DNA of 64,000 bases from Galaxea fascicularis (taxonomy: Eukaryota > Cnidaria > Anthozoa > Scleractinia > Euphylliidae): the NCBI GenBank assembly GCA_948470475.1, contig OX419336.1, forward strand, positions 360,001-424,000, given 5' to 3'. A program made the position numbers and the translations under genes. This document shows positions 33,234 to 45,244 of this stretch, piece after piece. Positions within the stretch are counted from its first letter, which is position 1. Each line of letters opens with the position of its first letter. The notes under the pieces were generated by a model. It did not search any database. It was not told where the DNA came from and worked only from the letters and a program-made list of their open reading frames with translations.

Positions 33234-34672
33234 TTTGTCTTAATTTTCACGTGTTCTCCTGACTATGCTTTTACACAAATACAACTGAAGAAGCGGACTT
33301 TTTGTTAAATATTACTAAGAAAAGTAATTAAAAGTCGTTTGCTTGGAAGCACCTGCTGTTGCCACAGTTACCGGATGTAAATGCCAGTGGGAGATGCGGT
33401 ATTCGGGGATTTATTCATTTGCGCATTTATGACAAGGCGAATTGGACTGTGTGTAAACATGCTGCAACCAACTGCGGTGAAATCATGTCAACAAATCACA
33501 TCACTTTTAAAGAGCAAGGAAACATGCTATGATTCTGCCAAAACAAAGTGAAAGACAATTTTGGTAGACTGGTTTCAACTGAAAAAAAACAAACCAAAAA
33601 ACTCACCGTTGGAAAAGAACTGAACTCGTTTTTAAATTTTTCATAAGCTTGTCACCATTCAGGCGTCACCTGATGAGACAGTGCATATCCTGTCACTAGA
33701 GGAAAATTCTCAAAGTCAAGTTTCATATCAACGGAAGAACAGTCTGTGGTGGAAATACGAAGACTACGTATCGTTCTTTAAATTTTGAGAAGAAATCTTT
33801 ATTTTAAAGTTGCCATGACTGAGATAAACTATCATGACAATAGCGTGTTTTCACATGACGTCAAGACAGCCATGTTGTTGTATACTAGGCTAATCCTTTG
33901 CGAATTGAACTCTGTTTTTATGCAAATACGTTCTTTTCTTTCATTTAACAAATATGGTCACTGGTCACGTGAGTGAAACCCATAACTCAGCTGTAATAAT
34001 GGGAAAGATGCCTAATCATTTTTGGAAAGAAACCACGGGGCAGGTGTAATTGAAAGAAAAATTGTTCTTTACAGGAGATCAAACATCTCACCAATTTTCA
34101 TTCCCAATTTAGACAAAACAATCATCAACTGTTTTGTATGCTATATCAAAAGCAGGACTTTGTCAAAATACGGACGGGAATATTTATTGCTCAACTAACT
34201 GTGCTGATGTTTCGACCGCTAATTTTAATTGTGCACCATTTTGCAAGATTATGATAACAGAAGCGAAACGATTGGATTCAGTTCCGTTTTCCGCAATACA
34301 ACGCCTGGCCAACGTTTTCTAATTCCTCCACAGCTCCGAAGGCATTGAATTTAGTGGGGACGGCAGGCCAAACAAGACAGTTTCTTTTTCAAATTTGTCT
34401 GGTCAACCATGAACGTGAGTTCATTCAATAATGTGCAGGAAAATTCTCGAAACCGATGTGTGACCATGATTAACACCATACAGACTGAAAAAAATAGCAA
34501 AAACAGGAAATGATGGAGAAGGAAGGGAGAGCCCATCAAAATAAGTCTCCTTGTCACTCTATGTTCCCTTTATCATTATTAGTACATGCCCTTTTTGCAT
34601 TCTTTTTCTATGCTTAAGCAAATGTGCAAATTTACAATTAGTGGTAGAGTTTGAACAAGGATTCGAAATCTA
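33234..34672. other. Upstream region of the PAN-EGF-fibrinogen-like gene
   Basis: This is the 5' flank of the minus-strand gene. No TATA box or other promoter element can be pinned down, and no other coding region is supported. Confidence 0.3.
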
Positions 34673-34886
34673 GGGCGCGTTTTTTTATTCACAATTCTGG
34701 AATGAGAATGGCCAGAATGGAAAATGCGCGCGTTTTTCTATTCCGCATTCCTAATCCGGAATGGACAGAACGCCATTCAATCCATTCTGTTCCCTGGGGC
34801 AGAATGAACAGAATGCTGCGAATGAAAATCCAAGCATTCCGTACCAACCATTCTTATTCCAGAACTGTGGATAAAAAACGCGCCCC
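34673..34886. repeat. 214-bp MITE with ~40-bp TIRs (GGGCGCGTTTTTT ends)
   Basis: The left end reads GGGCGCGTTTTTTTATTCAC then AATTCTGGAATGAGAATGG. The right end, reverse-complemented, reads GGGGCGCGTTTTTTATCCAC then AGTTCTGGAATAAGAATGG. The interior repeats GGAATG/CATTCC several times. No target duplication is certain, and the open frame across it is a by-product. Confidence 0.8.
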
Positions 34887-35739
34887 TTGTTGAAGGGAGG
34901 TCACTGTTCACGGTTTAGGCTTGACTTTCATCTCAGTACGCTTCAGTGAGTGGTAATAACCTCTAAACAATCCCCAGTTAATACCGATACCATTGTTAGA
35001 ATGATTTTCTTTAAGTTACAAGCCGTTCAGATTAGATCCGTGACAGGAGTTGCACCACCAGGCTCCCTTACACCACAAAGCACTGGTTACCATTTCGGGA
35101 CAAATCATTGTTACTATCTTTAGTGGTGAAACGCATTCCACTAGCAAAAAAACAACAAAAATAGTTTAGGCACGTTTAAACTAATAAAAATTGTATACCG
35201 AATTTGGTCTGAAACTAAAGCACACGTTTAACAACTTGGTTTCTCTGTCACAAAAGTCCGTGTAAAACCCTTTATTTCTAGATCTTGTCCGTCCTGCTGC
35301 CTGCACGAGAGGTTTGTGCTCCAGTATCAATACCAACCAGCATTACATAATTGTCCATTAACAGTGGAGGAATTCATTTGCATTGGCTGCTTTTTTAAAA
35401 TATTAAACCATATCAAGTGTTGAAGGCTTTATTGCCAATCCGAAAACGTCGATTGGAAAACCTGTGGTAAAAAAAAGTAAAATATGTAATTTTCCAAATT
35501 GCAAAACATATGGATTATAAACTTATAATACGCGTTTGAATCGCAAGGGGTGTAGCCTCCCTGAAAAAAATGTTTTGAAAATTCTGATTAACTTAGGATA
35601 GAATTAATTATAATTCCACTATGGGCTAGCTCCTGGCTATATTTGTGATCCTACTAAGATAAAGGAGGGTAGAATTTATCCTATGGTCAGCCTCAGAACT
35701 CCTCCTACTAGCGCCAAGCGTTTATGTTTTAACTAAACC
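34887..35739. other. Unassigned intergenic sequence
   Basis: A+T-rich, no gene recognised. Confidence 0.3.
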
Positions 35740-35958
35740 ACGCATTTTAGGCTGCGGCTCTGAAACCGTGGAACAGTTTGCCCGTTAAAATTCGTAATGA
35801 GTAAAATGTTAATAGTATTAAAACCTTGCTTAAAACGCATCTCTTTAAATCAGCATTTTATTAGATCTTTTATCATTTGGTTGATCTTTTATCATTTGTA
35901 ATCTTTGCTGAAGGATTTACCGTGTATAAATAAAGTTACCATTGCCATTGCCATTACC
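35740..35958 (+). mobile_element. LINE 3' fragment (CR1/L2-like) with (ATTGCC)n tail
   Basis: One plus frame from 35,751 reads AAALKPWNSLPVKIRNE, a stop, then NVNSIKTLLKTHLFKSAFY and a stop. This is the conserved end of CR1/L2-type reverse transcriptases (usual form: W-N-x-LP-x-x-I followed by FK-x-x-LKTHLF). It is followed by TATAAATAAAG and a tail ATTGCCATTGCCATTACC. Only the last 60 or so codons remain. Confidence 0.7.
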
Positions 35959-37578
35959 AGATCCAGAAAGATGTTTTTGTGAATTGTAACTCATTCCTTT
36001 CTCCACAATTCTACAATCACCAGGGCAGGACACATCTATTATCAGACAAGACCTGATCTTGTTATCACATCAACTGCTATAATGTCAGGGCGGTTATTAT
36101 CCAACCGTCTATCTGTCTGGACTTTTCGATGATGTAAATTGTTACTTTTATTTTCTAAATTTTTTACATTCTTTTTAGATTGTATATAATTGTTCCCGTA
36201 AGCGACCACTTCCCGTAACCGACCACTTTGACGAGAACCAAAGGTGGTCGCTAACGAGAGAGTTGAACGTACTTGGTAATTTTTTCATTTATTTATTTGC
36301 TTTCTATTTTTTTGCCTGGTGTTAGGATGGTTGAACGAGAAATGTTGCCACTTTCATTCAGTCTTTTGCAAATTCAACTTTTCGCATCATGCTGTGAGAA
36401 AATTAGTGTCATACATAATTTATTTGATAGTATTTGGTCTCCAATGGAAAATGACCTAAAGTAATTTGAAGATTGAAGTTTTTCCGTGGAATCAAGAAAC
36501 AGGATTTATAGTTTGTTCTAACTGCCGCTTGCCTAATCATAATTGATGATCTTTTCAGTATTTTGATGGCTAAAGAATCGTATTTGAGAAAATGTTGTGA
36601 ACGTAACTCCTAAAATCAACCAAAAGCAAGCTTAAGTGATATCTCTCAAGTTTCAGTTTTGTCAAAGTTTCCAAGTGTTTTGGGAGACCTATTTTTAGAG
36701 TTTTATTTGAAACAACCGAGCCCCTTAAAAGAGTAATAACAAATAAACTATGACTATATTTCTGCCGGACAAAAAGCTTCAAAAGTCCATTTTATAATTG
36801 TTTGTACGTTTTTGTTGATGGCTCCATATACCATGTTTTGTCATATGAAATACACCAGTAGCCCGGCTGTAGTTTTTTTCTGTATTCTTTCTGCTAATTT
36901 TTGAAAGCCGTAATGTTAACCACTGGAACACCAGTAATTATGCTAACCTTACTGAAATAAACAAATTCTCATCATCTGCAACCTGTGAATGTCAGTTTTG
37001 TAAACGCTGCCGTGTGAGACCAGCTCATTTCTCGAAAGTGGTTCCTTGAGAATTAATTTTGCGGGGAGATCAAAGTAAACTGTTGGTGTGTAGAGAAACA
37101 AGTCCCTAAAAGCCAAGGTCTGGATCTTTTAAGCTTATTATTAGCGTTGTAATGTTTCACTAATTATTTCTGATGGCAACTGTCTTCGTAACTACAACAA
37201 AGAAAAACTTCATATATAATATAAACATCCAATTTCATGTACACATCTCTTCACCTGCTTAATACTTTATTGCAGGCGCGAGTAGAACATTTGACAAAAA
37301 GAAGATAAAACGGATATTTGCATGTGACAGAGAAAATTGCTCTTATAACAATTATTTATATTGGGAACAGCTCGGAGAAGTGAAACATTTTAGCGAATGC
37401 GCTTTATTACTTTAATTTTGACATTGCCAAGTTTACCAGTTCTCAATTACGCTCAAGTAGCTCTGCAACACAAATAATTATCATTTCCTGTTACTTTAAT
37501 TAAAGCATCTCTGGCACAATTGACAACAAGATTTTACTTAGCAAGAAAAATCCTTCTGCCCTAAACATGTAGTTATTG
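35959..37578. other. Intergenic, with a GCGACCAC-type repeat at 36,197-36,265
   Basis: CCCGTAAGCGACCACTTCCC then GTAACCGACCACTTT, ending GGTGGTCGCTAACGAGAGAG, is a short inverted repeat. It shares its motifs with the large foldback at 39,346-39,862. Otherwise no gene is seen upstream of the pseudogene. Confidence 0.45.
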
Positions 37579-38667
37579 ATGCTGTTACTTATGATTGGCA
37601 CAACTGTGCAAGGTGAAAATCGTATTTCCCGGTCTAGTTTTCAAACTGCTAACTTTGCCGAGCCTATGCAAGGACGAAACCTAAATGGAAGAGTCATACA
37701 AGAACCAGTTGTGGACTCGATGACATCCTGTCAATTTGAATGCATGGAGGATGAGCGATGCCAGTCTTACAACTTTGGATCGAGCTCCTCTGGGAAGGGG
37801 TTTAAATGTGAACTGAGCGATTCAGATCGATTTGCAAGAGTTATGAACTATACAGAAGCTGAAGGATTCGAATATGGTGGATCAAAGGTAACAAGTAACA
37901 TGTCATTCAGTTTTACTCCTTCCAGTGATTTATTTAGGATAACAAGAAAACAGAAGACAGCCAAAGACATTAAAATCAACGTTTCTCTTTTTCAAAAGAG
38001 TGTCTGTGAGGCAAAACCCTCCCTTTGTGGCGATAAAGGAGTATGTATTCCTAACTACCAGAACGACAAAGCAAAATGTAATTGCAGTGATGGGGTAAAG
38101 GGACACCTTGCGGTAAGTTTTGTACACCGTTGAGTTAGGTCAGAATTAATCACTGATATTCAATTCGGTAACCAGGAACACCTCTGGACAATTGGCCGTT
38201 TCATTTCTAAACTAGCTTTGCAATCAAAGGTACAAGAAAGTTGTGTCCAGCTTCATCGAGATGGTTTCGCATCCAGTGGCGTGTATAGCATAAACCCACA
38301 TGGCGGCAAACCAGTGTCAGTACTATGTGACATGACAACGGACGGGGGAGGCTGAACAGTTTTTCAAAAACGTTTGGACGGTTCTATTGATTTTTATCTT
38401 GGCTGGGCGTACTACAAGAAGGGATTTGGACATCTGAACGGCGAGTTCTGGCTTGGAAACGATAAACTTCATCGTCTGACAACCGCGTACGACGTCATGA
38501 TGAGAGTTGATCTGGAGGACTTTGAAGGCAACACGAGGTATGCCGAGTACTCGACATTTAGGGTAGCAAACGAGAGTGACAAATACCCCGTTTGGATTGG
38601 ATGATACAACGGGGCGGCGAGTAACTCGATGACTGCAGCTGTTGATGTCTACTGGAGAGTAGAGTAA
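37579..38667 (+). pseudogene. PAN - EGF - fibrinogen C-terminal (FReD) gene copy with nonsense codons
   Basis: ATG at 37,579 is followed by a signal-peptide-like start. A PAN domain (NLNGRVIQEPVV, CQFECM, RCQSYNF, KCELSD) and an EGF-like unit (VCEAKPSLCGDKGVC to CNCSDG) come next in one uninterrupted exon to 38,112. A 63-bp GT-AG segment (38,113-38,175) restores the frame into a FReD (SCVQLHRDGFASSGVYSINP, LCDMTTDGGG, FGHLNGEFWLGNDKLHRLTT, YAEYSTFRV). The invariant Trp after GGG is a TGA at 38,353, and the second Gly of the IGGY motif is TGA at 38,602. The last third of the FReD is absent; the frame ends at TAA 38,665. The absence of the introns seen in the minus-strand relative suggests a retrocopy or a different gene lineage. 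It is judged non-functional. Confidence 0.8.
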
Positions 38668-38861
38668 GTTCATGCCACAGTGGGAAAATTTTGCACCTAA
38701 TTCTCTGCTGTAGAACTAATAATGATAATGATGATACTAATAATACGTATAGGAAATCGCACGACCTCGAGTACAATTCGGGATTAATAGGTAGGAGTAC
38801 TATTTGGGATTAATTGTACTGCTCTCGACCAATCAGAATTAAGTAATTTTGTTGAGTGTAC

Positions 38862-38908
<47 letters not shown>

Positions 38909-39345
38909 AAATGAAGAAGTTAAGGTTTTTGTGGGATATCAATGTTCAGTGTGACAACGTGATAGAGGCGAGAAAAAGCTAGGGATACCATTCAGTGTTG
39001 GAGTGGTGCAAAAGACTGCGTTGTTGGGAACTGCAAGGATATTGAGGAAGGTATTGGAAATGTCAAGAAGAGATAATTCCGTTAGCCCTTGGTCATTTGT
39101 TGTGACCCGCCTAATGGAAGAAATCACGGCAATAACAACAGCCAGAACATGATGTTGAACAAAGATAATAATGAATAAAACATTTATGCAAGGCTTGCGG
39201 TTTAATCAAATAATAACCCAAAACTGAATTGATTACTATTTACATAAAGATGTTACCTTTTTAGCTAAAATCAGGCTTAGGGGAAAGACTGAAAGCGCTG
39301 GCATATTTTGCATCGAATAACGTCTGGAAAATTTTATCATACAGT
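38668..39345. other. Intergenic with (TAA)n and a short dispersed repeat
   Basis: About 38,760-38,830 carries CGAGTACAATTCGGGATTAA and, inverted, ATTAATTGTACTGCTCTCG. It is followed by (TAA)n at about 38,863-38,906. No coding region is supported. Confidence 0.45.
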
Positions 39346-39862
39346 TTACTCTCTAATAGCGACAACTTCTTGTAGGCGACCACCTTCCGTAAGCGACCAC
39401 TTTGCAAATAACCGTTTTGTTTCTGAGTCAAATACTATTTATAAAACTCTCTCGTCTTAAACGTCCACTACTCAAATTTCTTACGCGACCGCGACGACAC
39501 TCCAGGCAAGAAAGTTGTTTTCTTTGGTTTGTATTCTGTTTCCAGTAAGCGACCACCCAACGTGATCGTTAGAAAGTCATCGCCACTCCGGGTCAACGCT
39601 TTTAAAAACGGTTTTTTTTATGACATTTGAATAATGATTTTCAAAATAAAGATCATACGTGATAACGTTGGGTGGTCGCCTACTGGAAACAGAAAATAAA
39701 AGAATATATCAAATTTCTGGCCTAAAAAGTGGCCCCGGTCGCTTAAGAAATTTGATTAGTGATCGTTTGTACGAGAGAGTTTTTGAAACAGTGTTTGACT
39801 GATGAACCAAATGGTTATTTACGAAGTGATCGTTTACGAAAAGTGGTCGCTATCAGAGAGTT
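39346..39862. mobile_element. ~517-bp foldback element with TIR arms of ~250 bp
   Basis: The left arm starts ACTCTCTAATAGCGACAACT and the right arm, reverse-complemented, starts ACTCTCTGATAGCGACCACT. The match runs inward through CCGTAAGCGACCACTT, AAATAACC(G/A)TTT, AAAACTCTCTCGT, CAAATTTCTTA(C/A)GCGACCG and TTCTGTTTCCAGTA(A/G)GCGACCACCCAACGT on both arms. Nearly the whole element is therefore an inverted repeat with a centre near 39,600. It contains no open frame of note. The 2.1-kb element begins at its right border. Confidence 0.8.
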
Positions 39863-41961
39863 GAGGGCCTCCCAGGGGTTTTAGGGAATAAGGGAACATG
39901 GCCATTTACTTTTAAGGAACAAGGGATATTTTTAAATACGCTTTAGGGCACAAGGGAACTGTTGAGGTATATTCGGGAACAAGGGAACATAGACCTCCGA
40001 CTCTCTAACTTTTGGAGAGACTTCTTTTAACTGTTTATGAAGAAATTTCCGGCATTCCTCACATTTCCGACGACTGAATTCTCTATCGGGCCTGGCGACT
40101 AATCTTCACAGATGAACTGGTGACGACTAGGGAGGAGATTGGAACACCTGGCAACTTGGGGAATTCCGTCGGATCTACCGCCATTTTTATGTTAAGGGGG
40201 TCTAACTTAACTACAGACTTAGCGTTGTTGCCAAGGGATTTTTACGGATGGTATTTGTAAAACACTGTTTTTTCAGTGTTTTTGCCACTATATTGGTGAA
40301 ACGTGCCATGGTAAACTTGTGAAATTTATAAATTGTTATTGCACATGCGCAACTTGCCCCAGGCCCCAACCGCGCTTTAGAGAGAAAAATTCCTAACACA
40401 TGGAGAAAATTATGTACAGTGCTAGTTCCAATCAGAGATATCCCAGCCTTCTTTACAAGCCTACGTAAGCAATTGTTGTTAATGTACATAACTGCAGTGA
40501 TAATGACGTCATAAATCTCACAGTAACGCGAATTTCAAACAATTGATTCGTAGAGTTTTGCACCTTGGCGATCGTTAACCATTGGTACCATTTTCGATAT
40601 CCAGAAGTGTACGCCAATCGCGTTTTAGGAGTTTTTCTGTTCTGGTCACGTGACTTACCAAATACGGTTGTGACACGAAAATCTTGGAAACCTTTTTGAG
40701 TGTAGAAACAGAAAACTTGCCGAGAATTGAGAGTTGGGAAGTTTCCATAGCAACAATTTTGGCTAATTTTGTAGTTAAGTTAGTCTCGTTGGTGTTCCAT
40801 GTCCAGAAACGCTGACCATTTATGAAAAAATGTTAACGGAAACAGAAGGAATTCAAGCTCAATCTGCGGATGTATCAGACACAACGGCAATTATACCGGT
40901 TGCCGGTGCTGTTTATCACAATGGGAATGAAAAGCCCACAGAGAGATGGTGTTTGAACTGGGCATGAGGACGGTTTCAGATAAGGATTCACTTCAGTTTC
41001 AAGCCGCTTGCAGAAGGGATTTGGGATTAAGAAGAAATGTGCAATGCTGAACATCGTCAAGTTCAAAATTCAGTTCAGTGGCCTGAAGGACGAATTTTTC
41101 AAATTGACACGCAAGAACAGTGGGAGACTGCTTTACCGCAGATTATTAGTCATCAAAGGGAGGTGATAGGTAAGTGATGCTCTGATTGTTGAATGCTACA
41201 CAACCCAGGAACTCTCCCTATTGATCTGTATGCAGTGGGCCCACCAGATGTCCAACCCCTTGATTCACCGGACCAACTTAGGAGACTATCATTTAGTGCA
41301 TCACAGAACGAAGAAAGAAGAAACCGGCAGAGTTTTTGTTCCCGTCGAATCACAGTCTGTGTTAAGGATGATAAAGGTGGCTCTGAAAACGCCTTGGTAC
41401 TAGCCTGCCTACAGGAGAATGCTTAAGTTGGCATAAAGAAGTGATGGCCAAAATGTTTGTTCAAGATCCTTTTAACCCAAAATGTTTTTCGGAAGATTCT
41501 GAGAAATACATTGAGGTAGAGAGCATTATTTGTGTCTTGACGTCCTACAAGCATAATCAAGAACTCAAGGAGGAAGAGCTGATTCTACATTCCGCAGACA
41601 AGTGATGTCCTCGCTCTTACAGAAGCAACAGAAATTTCTGCTGATGAACCTGAGGTAATGCGACATTCATCAAGGAGACGAAGGCGTTTTACTGAGGATT
41701 ATCTTTACTATGACTAGCGACGTAAAACTTATGAAAATAACTGCCAATAAAAAACTGCAATTTGATAGGAATTGTGGGGAACATTGAAGAATATTTCTGG
41801 GGATCAAGGGAACATGCAACAGAATTTCTTGGAACAGGGGAACTTGACGAGAATGAATTTCAGGAACATCTCAACTTATTTTTGGGGAACAAGGGAGAAA
41901 CTCCAATTTTTTCTAGGGAACAAGGGAACACGCACCCCCCCCCCCCCCCCAGGAGGCCCTC
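39863..41961. mobile_element. 2.1-kb TIR element with AGAGTT duplication and subterminal GGAACAAGGGA arrays
   Basis: GAGGGCCTCC at the left end and GGAGGCCCTC at the right end are perfect 10-bp TIRs, and AGAGTT lies just outside both (39,857-39,862 and 41,962-41,967). Inside the left end are four spaced copies of a motif like GGAACAAGGGAAC, to about 39,990. Inside the right end are about five from 41,776, all on the same strand. A poly-C run is at about 41,935-41,950. The interior has only broken short frames (for example 40,826-41,160, with stops), and I do not recognise a transposase. The superfamily is unassigned. Confidence 0.75.
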
Positions 41962-41967
41962 AGAGTT

Positions 41968-42277
41968 GGGCGTAAATAAATAACGTAATTGGTGAAGCTT
42001 TCTGAGGTGGTGCCGGTTTACACGATACTGGGGCAACTTTCATCCCGGCGCGAGGTTCACCACGGTTCCCTCTTATGGCTCTGTATTCGTTTACATGATA
42101 CCACCACAAAATGTCATACAGGCGCGAGTCATACCGACGCGAGTTCACCCCGGTTCTTGTACCGCAGTGAGATTTTCATCCCGGACGAAAATTCATTCCG
42201 GTGTCATGTAAACGCGGTATGACTGTTCGTTTCATCCATTGACAAAATGATGTCGAGCTTTCAAGCTTAACGGGCGG
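41968..42277. repeat. Probable dispersed repeat with GCGAG(G)TTCACCCCGGTT units
   Basis: GGCGCGAGGTTCACCACGGT at about 42,048 and GACGCGAGTTCACCCCGGTT at about 42,137 are related units. The two ends carry 'ggtttacacgatac' and 'gtcatgtaaacgcgg', which look inverted to each other. Boundaries are unclear and it may be an old DNA-transposon remnant. Confidence 0.4.
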
Positions 42278-42436
42278 TGTAGCAGCTCTCGTAAGGTCTC
42301 ACGAGATTGGCTTGCTACCCTTCTGGTGAACAAAAAAAAAAAAAAATAACACAAACAATGGACCCTATCCCTAAAACAATAGAGGTGCTACACTATGCCT
42401 GCCAATGAAATTTAGAGCCTTACGAGTACTGCTACA
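42278..42436. repeat. 159-bp MITE, TGTAGCAG...CTGCTACA ends; sister copy at 3.1 kb
   Basis: The left end TGTAGCAGCTCTCGTAAGGT and the right end (reverse-complemented) TGTAGCAGTACTCGTAAGGC form 20-bp TIRs with three differences. The body, on the minus strand, matches 3,130-3,287. A poly-A run of about 15 nt lies inside. No obvious target duplication longer than 2-3 bp is seen. Confidence 0.8.
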
Positions 42437-44101
42437 GTGCTGAGCTCAACCCATGTAAATCCGTATAATTCCGCATCAAGAATTAATATGAGTTTGCGCG
42501 TCAGTTTAACATCAGTTCTATACCCTGACCGGTCGCAATTTCATTTCGGAACGCTTCAATGAATACTGGGAACGTTTTCGAAACCTCCGCCAGCTTAAAA
42601 TCAGTTCGACGAATACTCTACACCAGGATACAGCTTAAGAAGAACGGTACCGCAAATCTCCTTTAAATCTTGCGCACAGAAACACTGGTGTTATCATTGT
42701 CATTATTATTTGTATTGAATTGCATTTTACTGTAAACAAGAACAAAATTTTGAAGACTAAAAACAAAGAAACACTACTTTCACCGCAGGCAGCCCAAACT
42801 TATGATGCGGAAACCAAGTTTGTCATTCATTTATTTCAGAGGTCCTAAAAGTACTACATTAAATGATGTTTAAATGTGTTACTATTTCCACAACACTGTT
42901 TTTCTAGTGCGGAAAATATGCAACCGGTGTTTATTACATCAGTAAGTAATTTTTCTGTATAAGCTGAACAACAAAGCTGCTAAATTACCGGTTGAAAAGA
43001 AACCGCACTCTCCTGGGTGGCTCCCAAAGTTGATTTAAATAAGAAAAGTAATAGGAAAATGTTAATGATGAGTCAGGATATTTTCTGTCGAGTCATAGAG
43101 TCAGAGGTCGAAACAGGTGAGGTACGATGACTTCCTATACACCCAATCAGATTGAACGATTCAATTCAGATCTGAACCACGCACAGAGCAGAGAGAATTA
43201 ATAAAAGGAAATTCGGATCAAGTGCCTCTCACACACCTGGAAGTAGCAAGTGAGAGGCAAGTTCCTGTAAAAAGAATTGGCAGAGGCCCACTTTCAGATA
43301 AGACTGGAGATAGAGCTCCCCTCGAAACCATTTAGTTGTTAATATAAACTGCAAACACACCCCACGTGTTATTATACCCACCGATTTTTTGCGATTTTGC
43401 AAGTCTTGTGGATAAATTACATTTGACGTGACTCGGAAGTACGACATATTAATAATATTGGGCCAATTAGTCGGTTCAGATAAGTTAAAAAGTCCGTAAA
43501 AAGAAAGATTCAGTCATGGGGTACGAAATGTTTTAACCACCAAAACGTTCAAAAAATGTTAGAACGGTTTCGCCGGAGCTTTCAAAACGCCGTCAAAACA
43601 ACGTTTTACCTTCTACAAAGGTGTTAAACGGTGCTTAAACCTTGTTACAATATACTTAATAGCTCGATCGGTGTTTTTTATTCTTTCTTACGCGAACAAC
43701 AATCACACCACAGTGTGATTTGCTAAGAAACCACAAACTCTCGGTTGGACATAAAGATGATGAGTCAGGGAGTTTAATGTTGAGTCAAGCTGTACGGTAA
43801 ATTCTTATGAAGTCCGGCAAAGAGGAAAATTTCTACTTGCATGAAGAGGAAGTGCAATCAAAGACATGGCACCGTTCATTTTATTTGGAGCATACATCGG
43901 GAACAGAATGAACGGAATATTATTCGAAAGCAGAATAGGTCCGAAAATCTACGTTTACCACCTTTTCCGAGCATTCCTATGCCCAAATTAAAAAATGCAA
44001 TAGAAGATGAATTTTCCGCTAACAATGATGACGAGTAAGGAATGTACAAATCAGAAGTATGTAAACGAATAATGAAATATATGAAGAGCTCAATAAAAAA
44101 A
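42437..44101. other. Unassigned intergenic sequence
   Basis: No coding region or repeat boundary is recognised. Only short open frames without domains are present. Confidence 0.3.

Positions 44102-44150
<49 letters not shown>
44102..44150. repeat. (ATT)n microsatellite
   Basis: About 16 uninterrupted ATT units. No LINE coding sequence is attached on either side, unlike the similar tract at 18.6 kb. Confidence 0.9.
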
Positions 44151-44153
<3 letters not shown>

Positions 44154-44894
44154 AGGTTGACAAAGGGCGAATTTTCTTCCATCCATATTTAAGGCGGGAC
44201 TTAACCTAAACATCGTTTTTTAGTCGCTTAACATGGATTTAACGTTGATGTCTCGTTCGCGTTTCAAGCAATTAAAAATCCCTGTGCTCATCTAACGAAG
44301 CTATGTTGTGGGATATTTTGCAAATTTTTTGGTGATTTTTGGGTATATTTGGGAAGAGATAATTTTTCTCGAAGGATTAGTTAAATTTAGGAAAATGGGA
44401 AATATTGAAGATTTAATTAAACATTTTTTCACAATACAGTCCCTTCTTTAAACTCGTTAAAAATCCACTCAGATTCGGTTTTACCCCCCACCTTAAGTTA
44501 TTGCGCCCCGATGACTCAGAAAACCATGTCCTACCTCTAAATCTGACTCTTTGAATATTACATGTACCATTAGCCATTTAGTCATATTTTTCTTTCTTTT
44601 AACGTTTTTCAAAATATTACTTCTTGTAATAACAGGGAAGAACAACCTTACTGCATCTGCTATAAACCGTTGTTATGATACTATAATTTAATGTTAATTT
44701 ATTGTTAATACATTACATGAGTCAGCTGTTTGAAAGGTAAAGGAAAATGCTTTTCTGTTGTTTCTGATATGTTCTTTTTCTTTAGTGTTTCTGTGCTCAA
44801 CACGTATTTGCTCGTGAGCGTAGGCGGCTTCTTATAAAATCTCTCGAGAAAAGTCATATATTTTAATTCAAAACAACGAAAATCTTCTATTTCC

Positions 44895-45235
44895 TAGCCT
44901 GAGTATCAGGCGTTTCTAGGGTGGGGAAGGCAAAAAGAGCGAGAAAGCGAAGGAAGAAACGCCTGACACAAACAGCTTCTCAGAAGCCTTCCACCCCCAG
45001 ACAGCGCGTGTTATAATTAGCCAATCAAAATCACTTCCGGTAACTGTCATGTATCATGAATGGCGTCTGTAACCCCTGCGCTGGAAGCTTGACTTTTGTC
45101 TTTTGACCAATTAGCGTAACATCCAGAATCTGGATGTTGGACACAAGGGAATCAATGGCTTTGTATCAGGCCCTTCTCGTCTTCCATCCCCTCCCGGCGT
45201 CCCCGCTTCCCCGATAGGGCCTGATACTCAGGCTA
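44895..45235. mobile_element. 341-bp MITE with 17-bp perfect TIRs and 9-bp target duplication
   Basis: TAGCCTGAGTATCAGGC at the left end is the exact reverse complement of the right end. TCTATTTCC is present directly outside both ends (44,886-44,894 and 45,236-45,244). Partial internal copies of the TIR (CGCCTGACAC near 44,960 and GTATCAGGCCC near 45,165) lie next to each end. A 9-bp duplication points to Mutator-like or Merlin-like elements. The perfect duplication suggests a fairly recent insertion. Confidence 0.9.
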
Positions 45236-45244
45236 TCTATTTCC

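Noticed and set aside
38353..38604. TGA codons as selenocysteine or recoding sites
   Set aside because: They replace an invariant Trp and Gly of the FReD, and the domain is also truncated; decay is simpler.
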